Positions 8,042 through 19,839 of a stretch of DNA of 64,000 bases are shown one piece after another (position 1 is the first letter of the stretch; each line of letters opens with the position of its first letter). Where the stretch lies: contig NZ_CP054690.1 of NCBI RefSeq assembly GCF_013348805.1, forward strand, positions 2,852,001 to 2,916,000, in the 5' to 3' direction. The position numbers and the translations under genes are program-made. The DNA comes from Rhodococcus sp. W8901 (GTDB lineage: Bacteria > Actinomycetota > Actinomycetes > Mycobacteriales > Mycobacteriaceae). Below the pieces are notes generated by a model, which saw nothing but the letters and a program-made list of their open reading frames with translations, was not told the DNA's origin and did no database searches.

Positions 8042-9276
8042 CGGCGGCGCAGGCGCTCGATCCGGACAAGATCTACGCCGCCCGGCTGCACGCCGCGCGC
8101 GCCCGGCCTTACCTGGCGACCGCCCTGTATGCGCTGCACATCGTCGCGTCGCCCCGGGTGCCGACAATGGGTGTGGACCGGCACTGGCGCTGCTACGCCT
8201 CGCCCGTCTTCGTCGCCCAGCGGCCGGCGGAGGAGCTGGCCTCGCACCTGGTCCACGGGGTGTCGCATCTGCTGCGCGATCACCACGGCCGCAGCGACCG
8301 CTACGCCCGCGCACACGACCTGACCGGTCGCGCGGAGCGGCTACGGATGAACCTGGCCGCCGACGCAGAGATCAACGACGACGCGTTCGGCGACGGATTG
8401 CTGATACCCGACGATGCCGTTCTGCCGTCGACCCTGGACTTGCCCGGCGGGCAGCTCATGGAGGACTACCTGCGCCAGTTCCGCCTCGGTCCCCGCACCG
8501 ACGGTCTGACGTGGCTCGACTGCGGCAGCGGAGCCGACGGGCTGTGTCGGGAGTGGGAACTCGGTCCAGACGGGGCGAACGGGCTCAGCGACCAGCAGCG
8601 GGACGCTGTCCGATTCCGGGTGGCACACAGCATCGTCGGTCAGCCCGGAAATGCGCCCCGCGGATGGCAGCGGTGGGCGGAGGAAGCACTGCACCCGACA
8701 CAGCCGTGGCGAGCCCTGCTGGGCGCGGCGATCCGCACGGCCACCTCGTCCTCCGGCACCGGAGAGAACTACACCTACCGTCGCCCGGCGCGGCGCTCCG
8801 CCGCCGTGCCCGGCGCGGTGCTGCCGAGCTTGCGGCGCACCCCACCCCGGGTGAGCGTGATCGTCGACACGTCGGGATCGGTCAGCGACGCCGACCTGGG
8901 CAGCGCACTGCTCGAGGTGGCCGCCATCACGCGGGCCGTGGGCGGGCGTCGCGACCTGGTCACGGTGCTGTCGTGTGACGCGGCGGCCCGGGTCGTGCAC
9001 CCGCTGTGCCGGGCTGAGGACATTCCGCTGTTCGGCGGCGGTGGCACGGATCTGCGCGCCGGATTCACCAGAGCGCTACGCAGTCGGCCCCGCCCCGACG
9101 TGGTGGTCGTCCTCACCGACGGCCAGACCCCTTGGCCGAGCAGCCGACCAGGGTGTCGAACGGTGGTCGGTCTGTTCCCTCCGGCGGGTCCTCGAGGCCG
9201 GCCGGACCTCGACTCCGTTCCGGACCGGCCACCGGGATGGGCGCATGTGGTGGAGATCGGCACACCACGGGCCTGA
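8038..9276 (+). CDS. VWA-like protein with degenerate metallopeptidase-like N-domain (DUF2201 type)
   Basis: A 412-residue, two-part protein. The C-terminal part is a VWA fold with a MIDAS-like site: DTSGSVS at about 280, then the strand VVVLTDG. The N-terminal part resembles the putative metallopeptidase domain that precedes VWA in DUF2201-type proteins: a helix with HGVSHLLRDH (residues 73-82), then LAADAEINDD. In zinc peptidases the first motif would read HExxH. Here the catalytic Glu is Gly74, so the domain may bind metal or a client but probably does not cleave by the usual mechanism. The start overlaps the ATPase stop by four bases. Together they form a MoxR/VWA pair, whose known relatives act in metal-centre insertion, stress chaperoning or conflict systems. 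Which applies here is open. Confidence 0.82.
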   Translation: MTAAQALDPDKIYAARLHAARARPYLATALYALHIVASPRVPTMGVDRHWRCYASPVFVAQRPAEELASHLVHGVSHLLRDHHGRSDRYARAHDLTGRAERLRMNLAADAEINDDAFGDGLLIPDDAVLPSTLDLPGGQLMEDYLRQFRLGPRTDGLTWLDCGSGADGLCREWELGPDGANGLSDQQRDAVRFRVAHSIVGQPGNAPRGWQRWAEEALHPTQPWRALLGAAIRTATSSSGTGENYTYRRPARRSAAVPGAVLPSLRRTPPRVSVIVDTSGSVSDADLGSALLEVAAITRAVGGRRDLVTVLSCDAAARVVHPLCRAEDIPLFGGGGTDLRAGFTRALRSRPRPDVVVVLTDGQTPWPSSRPGCRTVVGLFPPAGPRGRPDLDSVPDRPPGWAHVVEIGTPRA

Positions 9277-9316
9277 GTGGCTCTGTGGTGCGTGTGACCC
9301 ATGGGACCATGGTGGC

Positions 9317-10804
9317 GTGAGAGCACAGTCGGAGAGGGATCTGGCAGGGGACCGAGCCCGGACCCGCTCGGGAGGCGGGCATCCCGAGTCGTCCCGCAAC
9401 GCGGAGACGGGACGATTGTCGCGCGGCGGCAGGGCGACAGGGTCGCCGCGGACTCGATTCAGGGTGTGGTCCGAGCGGCCGCTGTTCGACTTCCATGTGA
9501 TCCTGAGCGTGACGGCGTTGCTCGTGACCGTCGGTCTGACGATGGTGTTGTCGTCGTCCAGCGTCGAGTCCTTCGTCTCGTCCGGCTCGCCGTATGCGCG
9601 ATTCATCCCGCAGGCCATCTACGCCGCGATCGGTTTCGTCGCCTTCGTCGCCATCGTTCGGGTGAGCACCCGGACGATCCGCGCGCTGGCCCCGTGGTTG
9701 CTCGGGATCGCCGGTGTCCTCCTGGTCCTCGTGCTCATCCCCGGCATCGGTGTCGAGCAGATGGGTGCCCGCAGCTGGTTCGTGGTCGGCGGAATCTCGT
9801 TCCAGCCATCGGAGTTCGCGAAGGTCGCGCTGGCCATCTGGTGCGCGCATCTGCTCGCGACATACGTGTCGGCCGGTGTCGACGTCAACAAGGCACTCAA
9901 ACCGCTGGCCCTGGTGAGCGTTCTCGTCATGGCGCTGGTCGTCCTCCAGCGCGACCTCGGCACGATGATCACCATCGGCATCATCTTGATGGCCATGCTC
10001 TGGTTCGGTGGATTCCGCACCAGCACCGTCGCCGCGATCACGATCTCCGGCGGCGTGGCGTCCCTTGTCCTCGGCCTGACCGCGGGATACCGGTCCGATC
10101 GGATCAAGGCGTTCATGAATCCGACCATGGACCCACAGGGCTTGAACTACCAGACCATCCAGGCCAAGTACGCCCTCGCGAGTGGCGGAGTGTTCGGCAA
10201 GGGGCTCGGCCAGTCGGACGCGAAGTGGAGCTACCTACCGCAGTCGCACAACGACTTCATCTTCGCGGTCATCGGGGAAGAACTCGGCTTCCTCGGAGCG
10301 TTCCTGATCATCGTGCTCTTCGCGATCGTGCTCCTGATCGGGATGCGTATCTCGCAGCGCTCGAGCGACCCGTTCCTGCGGATCCTCGCGGCCGCATCGA
10401 CGACATGGATCGTGCTACAGGCCTTCATCAACATCGCCTACGTCGTCGGTCTGGTGCCGGTCACCGGTCTCCAGCTCCCGCTCATCTCCGCGGGCGGGAC
10501 CTCGATGATCACCACGATGATGATGTTCGGTTTCATCGCGCACGCCGCGCTGCGCGAACCGGAAGCACTCGTCTCCCTGAACGGCGGCGGTAGCCGCTGG
10601 ATGCGAACCGTGTTCGGTCGCCCCGTCGAACCGCCGAAGGCGCGGCCCGCTCGACGTGCCCGCGCCCCACGGACGCCCACCGACTCCGGCCGGACCACAC
10701 GCCGGCCGTCCCAGGCACAGGCCCAGTCCGGGGCCCGGGCGCGGGACCGTGCCGACGACCAGCGACCCCGCGAACGATCGACGGCCCGCCGATCACGCAG
10801 GTAG
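9317..10804 (+). CDS. FtsW/RodA/SpoVE-family (SEDS) peptidoglycan glycosyltransferase
   Basis: A 495-residue polytopic membrane protein of the SEDS family, which polymerise lipid II into glycan strands with a partner class B PBP. About 55 cytoplasmic residues precede the first membrane segment, and ten hydrophobic segments can be traced. Family marks are FQPSEFAKVALA, LQRDLGTMI, the large loop with GVFGKGLGQS and LPQSHNDFIFAVIGEELG, and PLISAGGTSMI near the end. The C-terminal 75 residues form an Arg/Pro-rich tail, like the long cytoplasmic tails of mycobacterial FtsW. It is not in a division-wall (dcw) cluster, so it may be a second FtsW or a RodA-like paralogue rather than the cell-division copy. 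The GTG at 9317 was chosen over upstream ORF extension, which would overlap the VWA gene. Confidence 0.88.
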   Translation: MRAQSERDLAGDRARTRSGGGHPESSRNAETGRLSRGGRATGSPRTRFRVWSERPLFDFHVILSVTALLVTVGLTMVLSSSSVESFVSSGSPYARFIPQAIYAAIGFVAFVAIVRVSTRTIRALAPWLLGIAGVLLVLVLIPGIGVEQMGARSWFVVGGISFQPSEFAKVALAIWCAHLLATYVSAGVDVNKALKPLALVSVLVMALVVLQRDLGTMITIGIILMAMLWFGGFRTSTVAAITISGGVASLVLGLTAGYRSDRIKAFMNPTMDPQGLNYQTIQAKYALASGGVFGKGLGQSDAKWSYLPQSHNDFIFAVIGEELGFLGAFLIIVLFAIVLLIGMRISQRSSDPFLRILAAASTTWIVLQAFINIAYVVGLVPVTGLQLPLISAGGTSMITTMMMFGFIAHAALREPEALVSLNGGGSRWMRTVFGRPVEPPKARPARRARAPRTPTDSGRTTRRPSQAQAQSGARARDRADDQRPRERSTARRSRR

Positions 10805-10896
10805 AACCGCAACCGGATACCCCGACGTGCTGTTCGGGATCGGGAACTCGGTCCGCCTACGATCCGCGGAGGTCGGTACCCACGCAGGAGGTTGCT

Positions 10897-11571
10897 GTGA
10901 TCAAGGTGAACCAGGTCGTCTCGCTCGCAGAGGCGGCGAAACTACGCGACGTCGATCTCGTGGGGATCTGCCTGGGCGATCCGGGGACGACCGACACGCG
11001 GGTGGTCGACGCGGGCACGTTCGTAGCCCTGCAGGAGACGGTCGGTCCTCGAACGTCGCTGTACGTCGACGCGTCGGCGGGCTACGCCCCGGACAGCGTC
11101 GTCGATGCCGTCGATTCGCTGCGGCCCACCTACTTCGAGTTCACTGCGGTGGATTCGGCCAAGATCTCGAAAGTCGACGAGCAACTGGATCTGTTGCAGC
11201 GGCTGACGGTGCCGAAGATCGCGAACGGCTTCTTCATCCTGAAGGACGACGTGTCCCTGATCGACGGTCTCGAGCATCTGGACCGGCTCGTCGACGCGGG
11301 CGTCGCCTACTTCCAGCTGGAGATCAACTCCTTGGTCGATGCCGGGTTCCGGATCTCGGCGTCGAACCGCAAACGGATGGTCACGATGTTCGCCCGATAC
11401 CCGTGCATCGTCAGCGACGTCTGTGCCGCGGCTCCGGTGCCCCCGGAATTCGGTCATGCCGGGGTCTACTTCAATCTGGGGAACGGTCGGGTGCCCAGCT
11501 ACGACTTCTCGGACAGGCAGAGCACTCTTCCGGGTGTCATCCGGGCACTCCGCTCGAGGTCGGGCGGCTGA
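10897..11571 (+). CDS. TIM-barrel-like protein, distantly TrpF-like; function unknown
   Basis: A 224-residue soluble protein from a GTG with a strong AGGAGG 7 bases upstream, and a TACGAT -10 candidate at 10858-10863. The alternation of beta strands and helices suggests an eight-fold barrel: DLVGICLGD near the N terminus, SLYVDAS, YFEFTAVDS, KIANGFFIL, AYFQLEIN, CIVSDVCAAA, GVYFNLGNG. The beginning (IKVNQVVSLAEAAKL, then VDLVGI) resembles phosphoribosylanthranilate isomerase (TrpF), but I do not see TrpF's phosphate-binding glycine pattern. An activity should not be assumed. It stands alone, with no pathway genes next to it. Confidence 0.7.
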   Translation: MIKVNQVVSLAEAAKLRDVDLVGICLGDPGTTDTRVVDAGTFVALQETVGPRTSLYVDASAGYAPDSVVDAVDSLRPTYFEFTAVDSAKISKVDEQLDLLQRLTVPKIANGFFILKDDVSLIDGLEHLDRLVDAGVAYFQLEINSLVDAGFRISASNRKRMVTMFARYPCIVSDVCAAAPVPPEFGHAGVYFNLGNGRVPSYDFSDRQSTLPGVIRALRSRSGG

Positions 11572-11627
11572 CCCGAAGGGCATCCGATCCGGTCCCGCCA
11601 CATCGACCCATCGACATACGGCGGCCG

Positions 11628-11909
11628 TTACCGGGGCCAGGCTCCGTCAGCGGTGAAGGCTGGTTTGGCGAAGCGTTCCCCGATGAGGCGGTGGGTGGCG
11701 GCATCCGGGTGGAGTTGATCGGGCAGCGGCAGCTCCGCGTAGTCGGCGTCACCGTAGAGCTCGCACCCATCGAGGTAGTGCAGATGGGGGTCGTCCTCGG
11801 ACCGCTGCGCAACGATGCGAACCAACTCGCTCCGAATGGCGCCGAGTGTCAGCTTCCCGGCCGCCCGTTCGGCGACACCAGCTTGGAGTTGAGCGGAGGG
11901 TTCAGTCAC
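11628..11909 (-). pseudogene. SGNH/GDSL hydrolase C-terminal fragment
   Basis: A 93-codon ORF (GTG at 11909) carries the terminal block of SGNH hydrolases: HLHYLDGCELYG, then LPDQLHPDAATHRLIGERFA, where DQLH supplies the catalytic Asp-x-x-His. The nucleophile block (GDS) and the Gly and Asn blocks, normally in about 120 residues upstream, are absent. An in-frame TGA at 11943-11941 closes the frame just above the start. It is most simply the 3' end of a deleted esterase gene. A short standalone product is possible but would lack the nucleophile. Confidence 0.5.
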
Positions 11910-12132
11910 AGCGCTCCCGACTCTCAGGAGTCCTGGTCACGAATCCTGGACGCCCTGGACTCCCTGCTGGCCAACTGGCCCACGAACGACTCGGCTCGCT
12001 GATCTCGGGGGTGCCCCGCCGTCGGGAACGCGGTCGGTTGTGAACCGTGTTGACGGCATGTCCCGGCCGGCGGATCGGAAGTTCAGGGTGTTCCCCGATG
12101 CGTCCGCCTGCTGTGGGCGCGATGATCGGGCG

Positions 12133-12366
12133 ATGAACATTGCCGGGTGGTGGACGCAGCTGAGCGGTGAGACGCGGGACTGGTTGGTCGAGCACAACGG
12201 GGAGCCGCTGACGCCGTCGGTCAGATCCGAAGTGGTCGCCGTGAACGACGGCGACCTCGATCCGAGCTGGTGGTCGGGGGAGTCCGTCGACGGGCAGTCG
12301 GAGCTGACCGATGAGGCAATCGACTGGATCGAGGCGCGGGCGAACGACGAAGTCCCCGGACCCTGA
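12133..12366 (+). CDS. Small hypothetical protein (77 aa)
   Basis: An acidic 77-residue protein from the ATG at 12133 (MNIAGWWTQLSGETRDWLVE). It is rich in Trp and acidic residues and has no signal peptide, membrane segment or cysteine pair. The helical N-terminal stretch and the acidic C-terminal helix (TDEAIDWIEARAND) suggest a compact helical protein. An upstream start in the same frame at 12040 exists but adds a low-complexity segment. It is followed after 70 bases by the DNA alkylation repair gene. I do not recognise the family. Confidence 0.5.
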   Translation: MNIAGWWTQLSGETRDWLVEHNGEPLTPSVRSEVVAVNDGDLDPSWWSGESVDGQSELTDEAIDWIEARANDEVPGP

Positions 12367-12436
12367 CGATCGCCGACCACCGGATCGCGACTTCCGTCGT
12401 AGGTTGAACCTCGCACATGACGGACAGGAGGCTGAG

Positions 12437-13108
12437 GTGGCAGAGACGACGGTGGCCGAGGTGATGGCCGAGCTGGCCGCGCTCGAGGACCCGAAGATCC
12501 GCAAGGTGAACGAGAAGCACGGTGACGATCACGGGGTGAACCTCGGCAAACTACGCGCGCTCGCCAAGCGGCTGAAGAAGCAGCAGGAACTCGCGCGCCG
12601 GCTCTGGGGGACCGATGACACCGCGGCGAGGTTGCTGGCGATCCTGATCTGCCGCCCGAAGGCCTTCGAGCGTGACGAGTTGGACGTCATGCTCCGCGAG
12701 GCGCGCACCCCCAAGGTGCACGACTGGCTCGTGAACTATGTCGTCGAGAAGAATCCGCACGCCGAGGAGCTACGCGCGACCTGGTCGGCCGACCCCGATC
12801 CAGTGGTCGCGAGTGCCGGCTGGGCGCTGACCACCGAACGCGTGGCGAAGAAGCCGGAGGGCCTGGACCTCGCCGGACTGCTCGACGTCATCGAGGCGGA
12901 GATGAAGGACGCCCCGGACCGCCTGCAGTGGGCAATGAACCACTGTCTCGCTCAGATCGGGATCGAGCACGCCGAGTACCGCGACCGCGCCATCGACATC
13001 GGCGAGCGCCTGCGGGTGCTCGAGGACTACCCGACGCCGCCGTACTGCACATCTCCGTTCGCGCCAATCTGGATCACCGAGATGGTGCGGCGTCAGGGCG
13101 CGAAGTAG
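12437..13108 (+). CDS. DNA alkylation repair protein, AlkD-like HEAT repeat
   Basis: A 223-residue helical protein from a GTG preceded by AGGAGG (12426-12431). The opening VAEVMAELAALEDPKIRKVN and the later LAKRLKKQQELARRLWGTDD are typical of the AlkC/AlkD family of HEAT-like repeat glycosylases, which excise bulky or cationic alkylated bases (3-methyl- and 7-methylpurines) without flipping them. The segment HDWLVNYVVEKN followed by W-S-A-D-P-D fits the family's DNA-facing groove. The protein is close to the usual 220-240 residues. A perfect 12-bp hairpin that includes its stop codon separates it from the convergent secreted VWA gene. Confidence 0.82.
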   Translation: MAETTVAEVMAELAALEDPKIRKVNEKHGDDHGVNLGKLRALAKRLKKQQELARRLWGTDDTAARLLAILICRPKAFERDELDVMLREARTPKVHDWLVNYVVEKNPHAEELRATWSADPDPVVASAGWALTTERVAKKPEGLDLAGLLDVIEAEMKDAPDRLQWAMNHCLAQIGIEHAEYRDRAIDIGERLRVLEDYPTPPYCTSPFAPIWITEMVRRQGAK

Positions 13109-13136
13109 CTGGGCCCGACCGTGATCGGGCCCAGCT
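13107..13136. terminator. Bidirectional hairpin between convergent genes
   Basis: A perfect 12-bp inverted repeat, AGCTGGGCCCGA and its complement, with the 6-base loop CCGTGA. It begins inside the TAG stop of the DNA repair gene and lies 18 bases beyond the end of the convergent VWA gene. There is no T tract, as is common for high-G+C hairpin terminators. Confidence 0.6.
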
Positions 13137-13153
13137 CGCGTTCGCCGTGCGAA

Positions 13154-17637
<4,484 letters not shown>

Positions 17638-17780
17638 CTACCGGGGTCTTGCCGCAAGGCCCCGGGTGCGCGGTATGTCGAGAGTGGCGAGGAGCGGGTA
17701 ATCCCCTCGTCTCCGTCTTTCATGGAGCGATGCATCCGTTCGATCCGCACGGCACGACGCCTTGTGCTCGCACCCGCGGC

Positions 17781-17786
17781 TAGGGT
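17781..17786 (+). promoter_or_regulatory. Putative -10 element, leaderless start of a lipoprotein gene
   Basis: TAGGGT (TANNNT) ends 7 bases before the ATG at 17794, again the leaderless geometry. Confidence 0.4.
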
Positions 17787-17793
17787 GGCGGGC

Positions 17794-18414
17794 ATGATGG
17801 GGGAGAGGCGCTGGGGAGCGTCGTTGTTGCCGGCGGCCGTGGCGATCGGTGCCCTGCTCGGGTGCACAGTGAACGACGAACAGCCAACGGCCGCTGACAG
17901 GTTCACCCCTGCCGAGGGTGGCCGCGCCCTTCACCTGCCGGACGTCGGCGCGGCGGATGACTCGTGGCTGGAGCTGGGGGTGTCGTGGACCGGCCGGGTG
18001 TCGTTGCCGCAGAACGGATTCACGGCCTGCCACCACTACACGGACCCGCTGGCGGGCGGCGAGAGCTGGGGGTACGAGGTGACCACCAGCGACTTCACCG
18101 ACTACGACGGTGGCGGCGAGTCGCCGGGCCAGGACTTCTCGATCCAGGCGAGTCTGAACATCCTGTTCGGGGACGGCGACGAGCGGACGAACGCGGTGTC
18201 GATCGCCTTCTCCGGCCCGGACGGCGAGCACTACCGACTCGGCGGCACCACCAGCGAGGGCCTGCGGGTCGCGGCCGGCGAGGACCACACGGCCCTGACG
18301 TTCACGATCAACGGCCTGGCCACCAGTATCGATCGCGATCCGGTCTGGACCGCGGCCGCCGGATCGATTCGGTGCGACTCGATCGAGGAGATCGCGAACG
18401 GTCGCACCTCGTGA
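17794..18414 (+). CDS. Putative lipoprotein of unknown function
   Basis: A 206-residue exported protein with a lipoprotein signal: basic start, hydrophobic LLPAAVAIGALLGC, lipobox L-L-G-C with the modified cysteine at residue 24. The mature domain looks beta-rich and acidic, with two cysteines (FTACHHYTD and SIRCDSIEE). It resembles small mycobacterial and rhodococcal antigen-type lipoproteins in size and make-up, but I cannot name the family. It should be anchored to the outer face of the plasma membrane after processing by the Lgt/LspA/Lnt pathway; an lnt gene lies about 3 kb away. A perfect 18-bp terminator hairpin follows. Confidence 0.7.
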   Translation: MMGERRWGASLLPAAVAIGALLGCTVNDEQPTAADRFTPAEGGRALHLPDVGAADDSWLELGVSWTGRVSLPQNGFTACHHYTDPLAGGESWGYEVTTSDFTDYDGGGESPGQDFSIQASLNILFGDGDERTNAVSIAFSGPDGEHYRLGGTTSEGLRVAAGEDHTALTFTINGLATSIDRDPVWTAAAGSIRCDSIEEIANGRTS

Positions 18415-18427
18415 GATCGGCTTCACC

Positions 18428-18474
18428 GATCGTGAAGGGTCTCCGACGGCGACCGCCGGAGACCCTTCACGATC
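18428..18474. terminator. Bidirectional hairpin between convergent genes
   Basis: A perfect 18-bp inverted repeat (GATCGTGAAGGGTCTCCG and its complement) with an 11-base loop. It lies between the lipoprotein stop at 18414 and the end of the convergent exported protein at 18487, so it serves both genes. Confidence 0.75.
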
Positions 18475-18486
18475 GATCCGTCCGGG

Positions 18487-19137
18487 CTACGCCGTGAACT
18501 GTCCGACGGTGCCGAGTGCGGTGCAGGTGGTGCCGGAGTCGTACTTCACCTGACCGAACAGCGCCGCGAGGACCGTGCCCTCGCCGGTCTTCACCGTCTT
18601 CGACAGCGTCGGCACGTTCAGGAGCGTGTCGTCGAGCGGCACGACCCCACCCTCGAGCGTCGTCACGTTGAACCACGCCACCTGCAGACCCGATTCCTTG
18701 GGAATGGCCAGATGTGCCGGCACCGCCTGGAAGCGCAGGTTGCCGCGCTCGATCCACGGCGGCAGCGGGAAGTTCGGCCCGGCCTGCGCGCTCGCGACGG
18801 TCACCGTCATCGGATTGCCCGCGGCCCCGCATCCGAACGTGGGCGCCGGGAACATGAAGTCCTTCGCCGTGGTGGCGCCGACCTCCTGGCCGGTCGCGCC
18901 TTCGATGAGTTCGGTGACCCCGGGCGTGCCGAGCAGGCCGCCGAGGAAATCGGATGCCTGGGGAGCGTTCTTGGTGAACTGCTCGAGCAGGCCCTGCAGC
19001 GGCGGGGGCGCGGGTGCCGCCGGGGCCGCGGTCGCGACGCCCGAGAACACGACCGCACCGGCGGCCGCACCCGCGACCGCGACGGACAGGCGGGTCAACA
19101 ATCGGCGTGTGGTGCTGCGGCCGAAGCGACGAGACAT
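18487..19137 (-). CDS. Secreted protein of unknown function
   Basis: A 216-residue exported protein. The ATG at 19137 follows a strong GGGAGGAG about 6 bases upstream. Residues 1-40 form a signal peptide with a long basic start (SRRFGRSTTRRLLTRL), a hydrophobic core (VAVAGAAAGAVVFSGVATA) and cleavage near TAA-APAAP. After a Pro/Ala linker the mature protein is beta-rich, with two widely spaced cysteines (TFGCGAAG and GTTCTAL). It resembles mycolata-specific cell-envelope proteins, but I cannot assign a function. A TTGACG hexamer at 19214-19209 (minus strand), about 70 bases upstream, is a possible -35 element. The gene ends at the shared hairpin terminator. Confidence 0.7.
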   Translation of the reverse strand: MSRRFGRSTTRRLLTRLSVAVAGAAAGAVVFSGVATAAPAAPAPPPLQGLLEQFTKNAPQASDFLGGLLGTPGVTELIEGATGQEVGATTAKDFMFPAPTFGCGAAGNPMTVTVASAQAGPNFPLPPWIERGNLRFQAVPAHLAIPKESGLQVAWFNVTTLEGGVVPLDDTLLNVPTLSKTVKTGEGTVLAALFGQVKYDSGTTCTALGTVGQFTA

Positions 19138-19338
19138 GTGAACTCCTCCCTGGGGATCGGCCCTCCCAGCCGATCGATACCGGTACTCGACCACGCGAGA
19201 AGTCTCTACGTCAACTTTAGGGTTAGACCGTTACGGGATCGAATCCGGGCGCGTGGGAGCATTTCGGTACCCCCGATCGTTGAGCAGACAGAGCATCCCG
19301 CCACACACCCGGCGGGCGACCCACCGAGAGGATCCACC

Positions 19339-19827
19339 ATGATCGCGCCCCTGTTCCTCCTCTACGCCCTGGTGGAGGTCGGTGTCCTGATCTGGGTCGG
19401 CAGCACGATCGGCGTGCTGTGGACGGTGCTGTTGCTGATCGCCGGATCCGCGGTGGGCATGGTGCTGGTCAGGTCGCAGTGGCGCGTGGTGATGGACGGT
19501 TTCCGCCGGGCGACCCGCGGCGAGGCATCCCCGACCGGCGCGGTCGCCGACGGCGCGATGGTCGCCGCCGGTTCGGTGCTGATGTTCGTGCCGGGACTGG
19601 TGACGTCGGTCCTCGGCCTGCTGATGCTGCTGCCGCCGACGCGGTGGGCGCTGCGACCGGCGGCGGTCCTGCTGGCGGGCAAGCGGGCCAACGTGACACT
19701 GGCGGGCGTCGAGTTCGCGTCCCGCGCCCGGGGAGGCCGCGGAAGTGGTGGGGGAACGGTGATCGACGGCGAAGTCGTCGACGTGTACCCCGACACCCCG
19801 ACCCAGGGGCCCCGCGCGCTGCCGTAA
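19339..19827 (+). CDS. fxsA: FxsA-family membrane protein
   Basis: A 162-residue inner-membrane protein. Its two N-terminal hydrophobic segments (LFLLYALVEVGVLIWVGSTI and VLLLIAGSAVGMVLV), a short amphipathic region and a third and fourth segment (MVAAGSVLMFVPGLVTSVLG) match the FxsA family, known in E. coli as the suppressor of F exclusion of phage T7. Cellular function is otherwise unclear. The ATG has a GAGAGGA site upstream. It heads a same-strand run with the amidohydrolase, lnt and ppm1; spacing to the next gene is 12 bases, so they are probably co-transcribed. Confidence 0.85.
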   Translation: MIAPLFLLYALVEVGVLIWVGSTIGVLWTVLLLIAGSAVGMVLVRSQWRVVMDGFRRATRGEASPTGAVADGAMVAAGSVLMFVPGLVTSVLGLLMLLPPTRWALRPAAVLLAGKRANVTLAGVEFASRARGGRGSGGGTVIDGEVVDVYPDTPTQGPRALP

Positions 19828-19839
19828 CAGGCAGACTGG

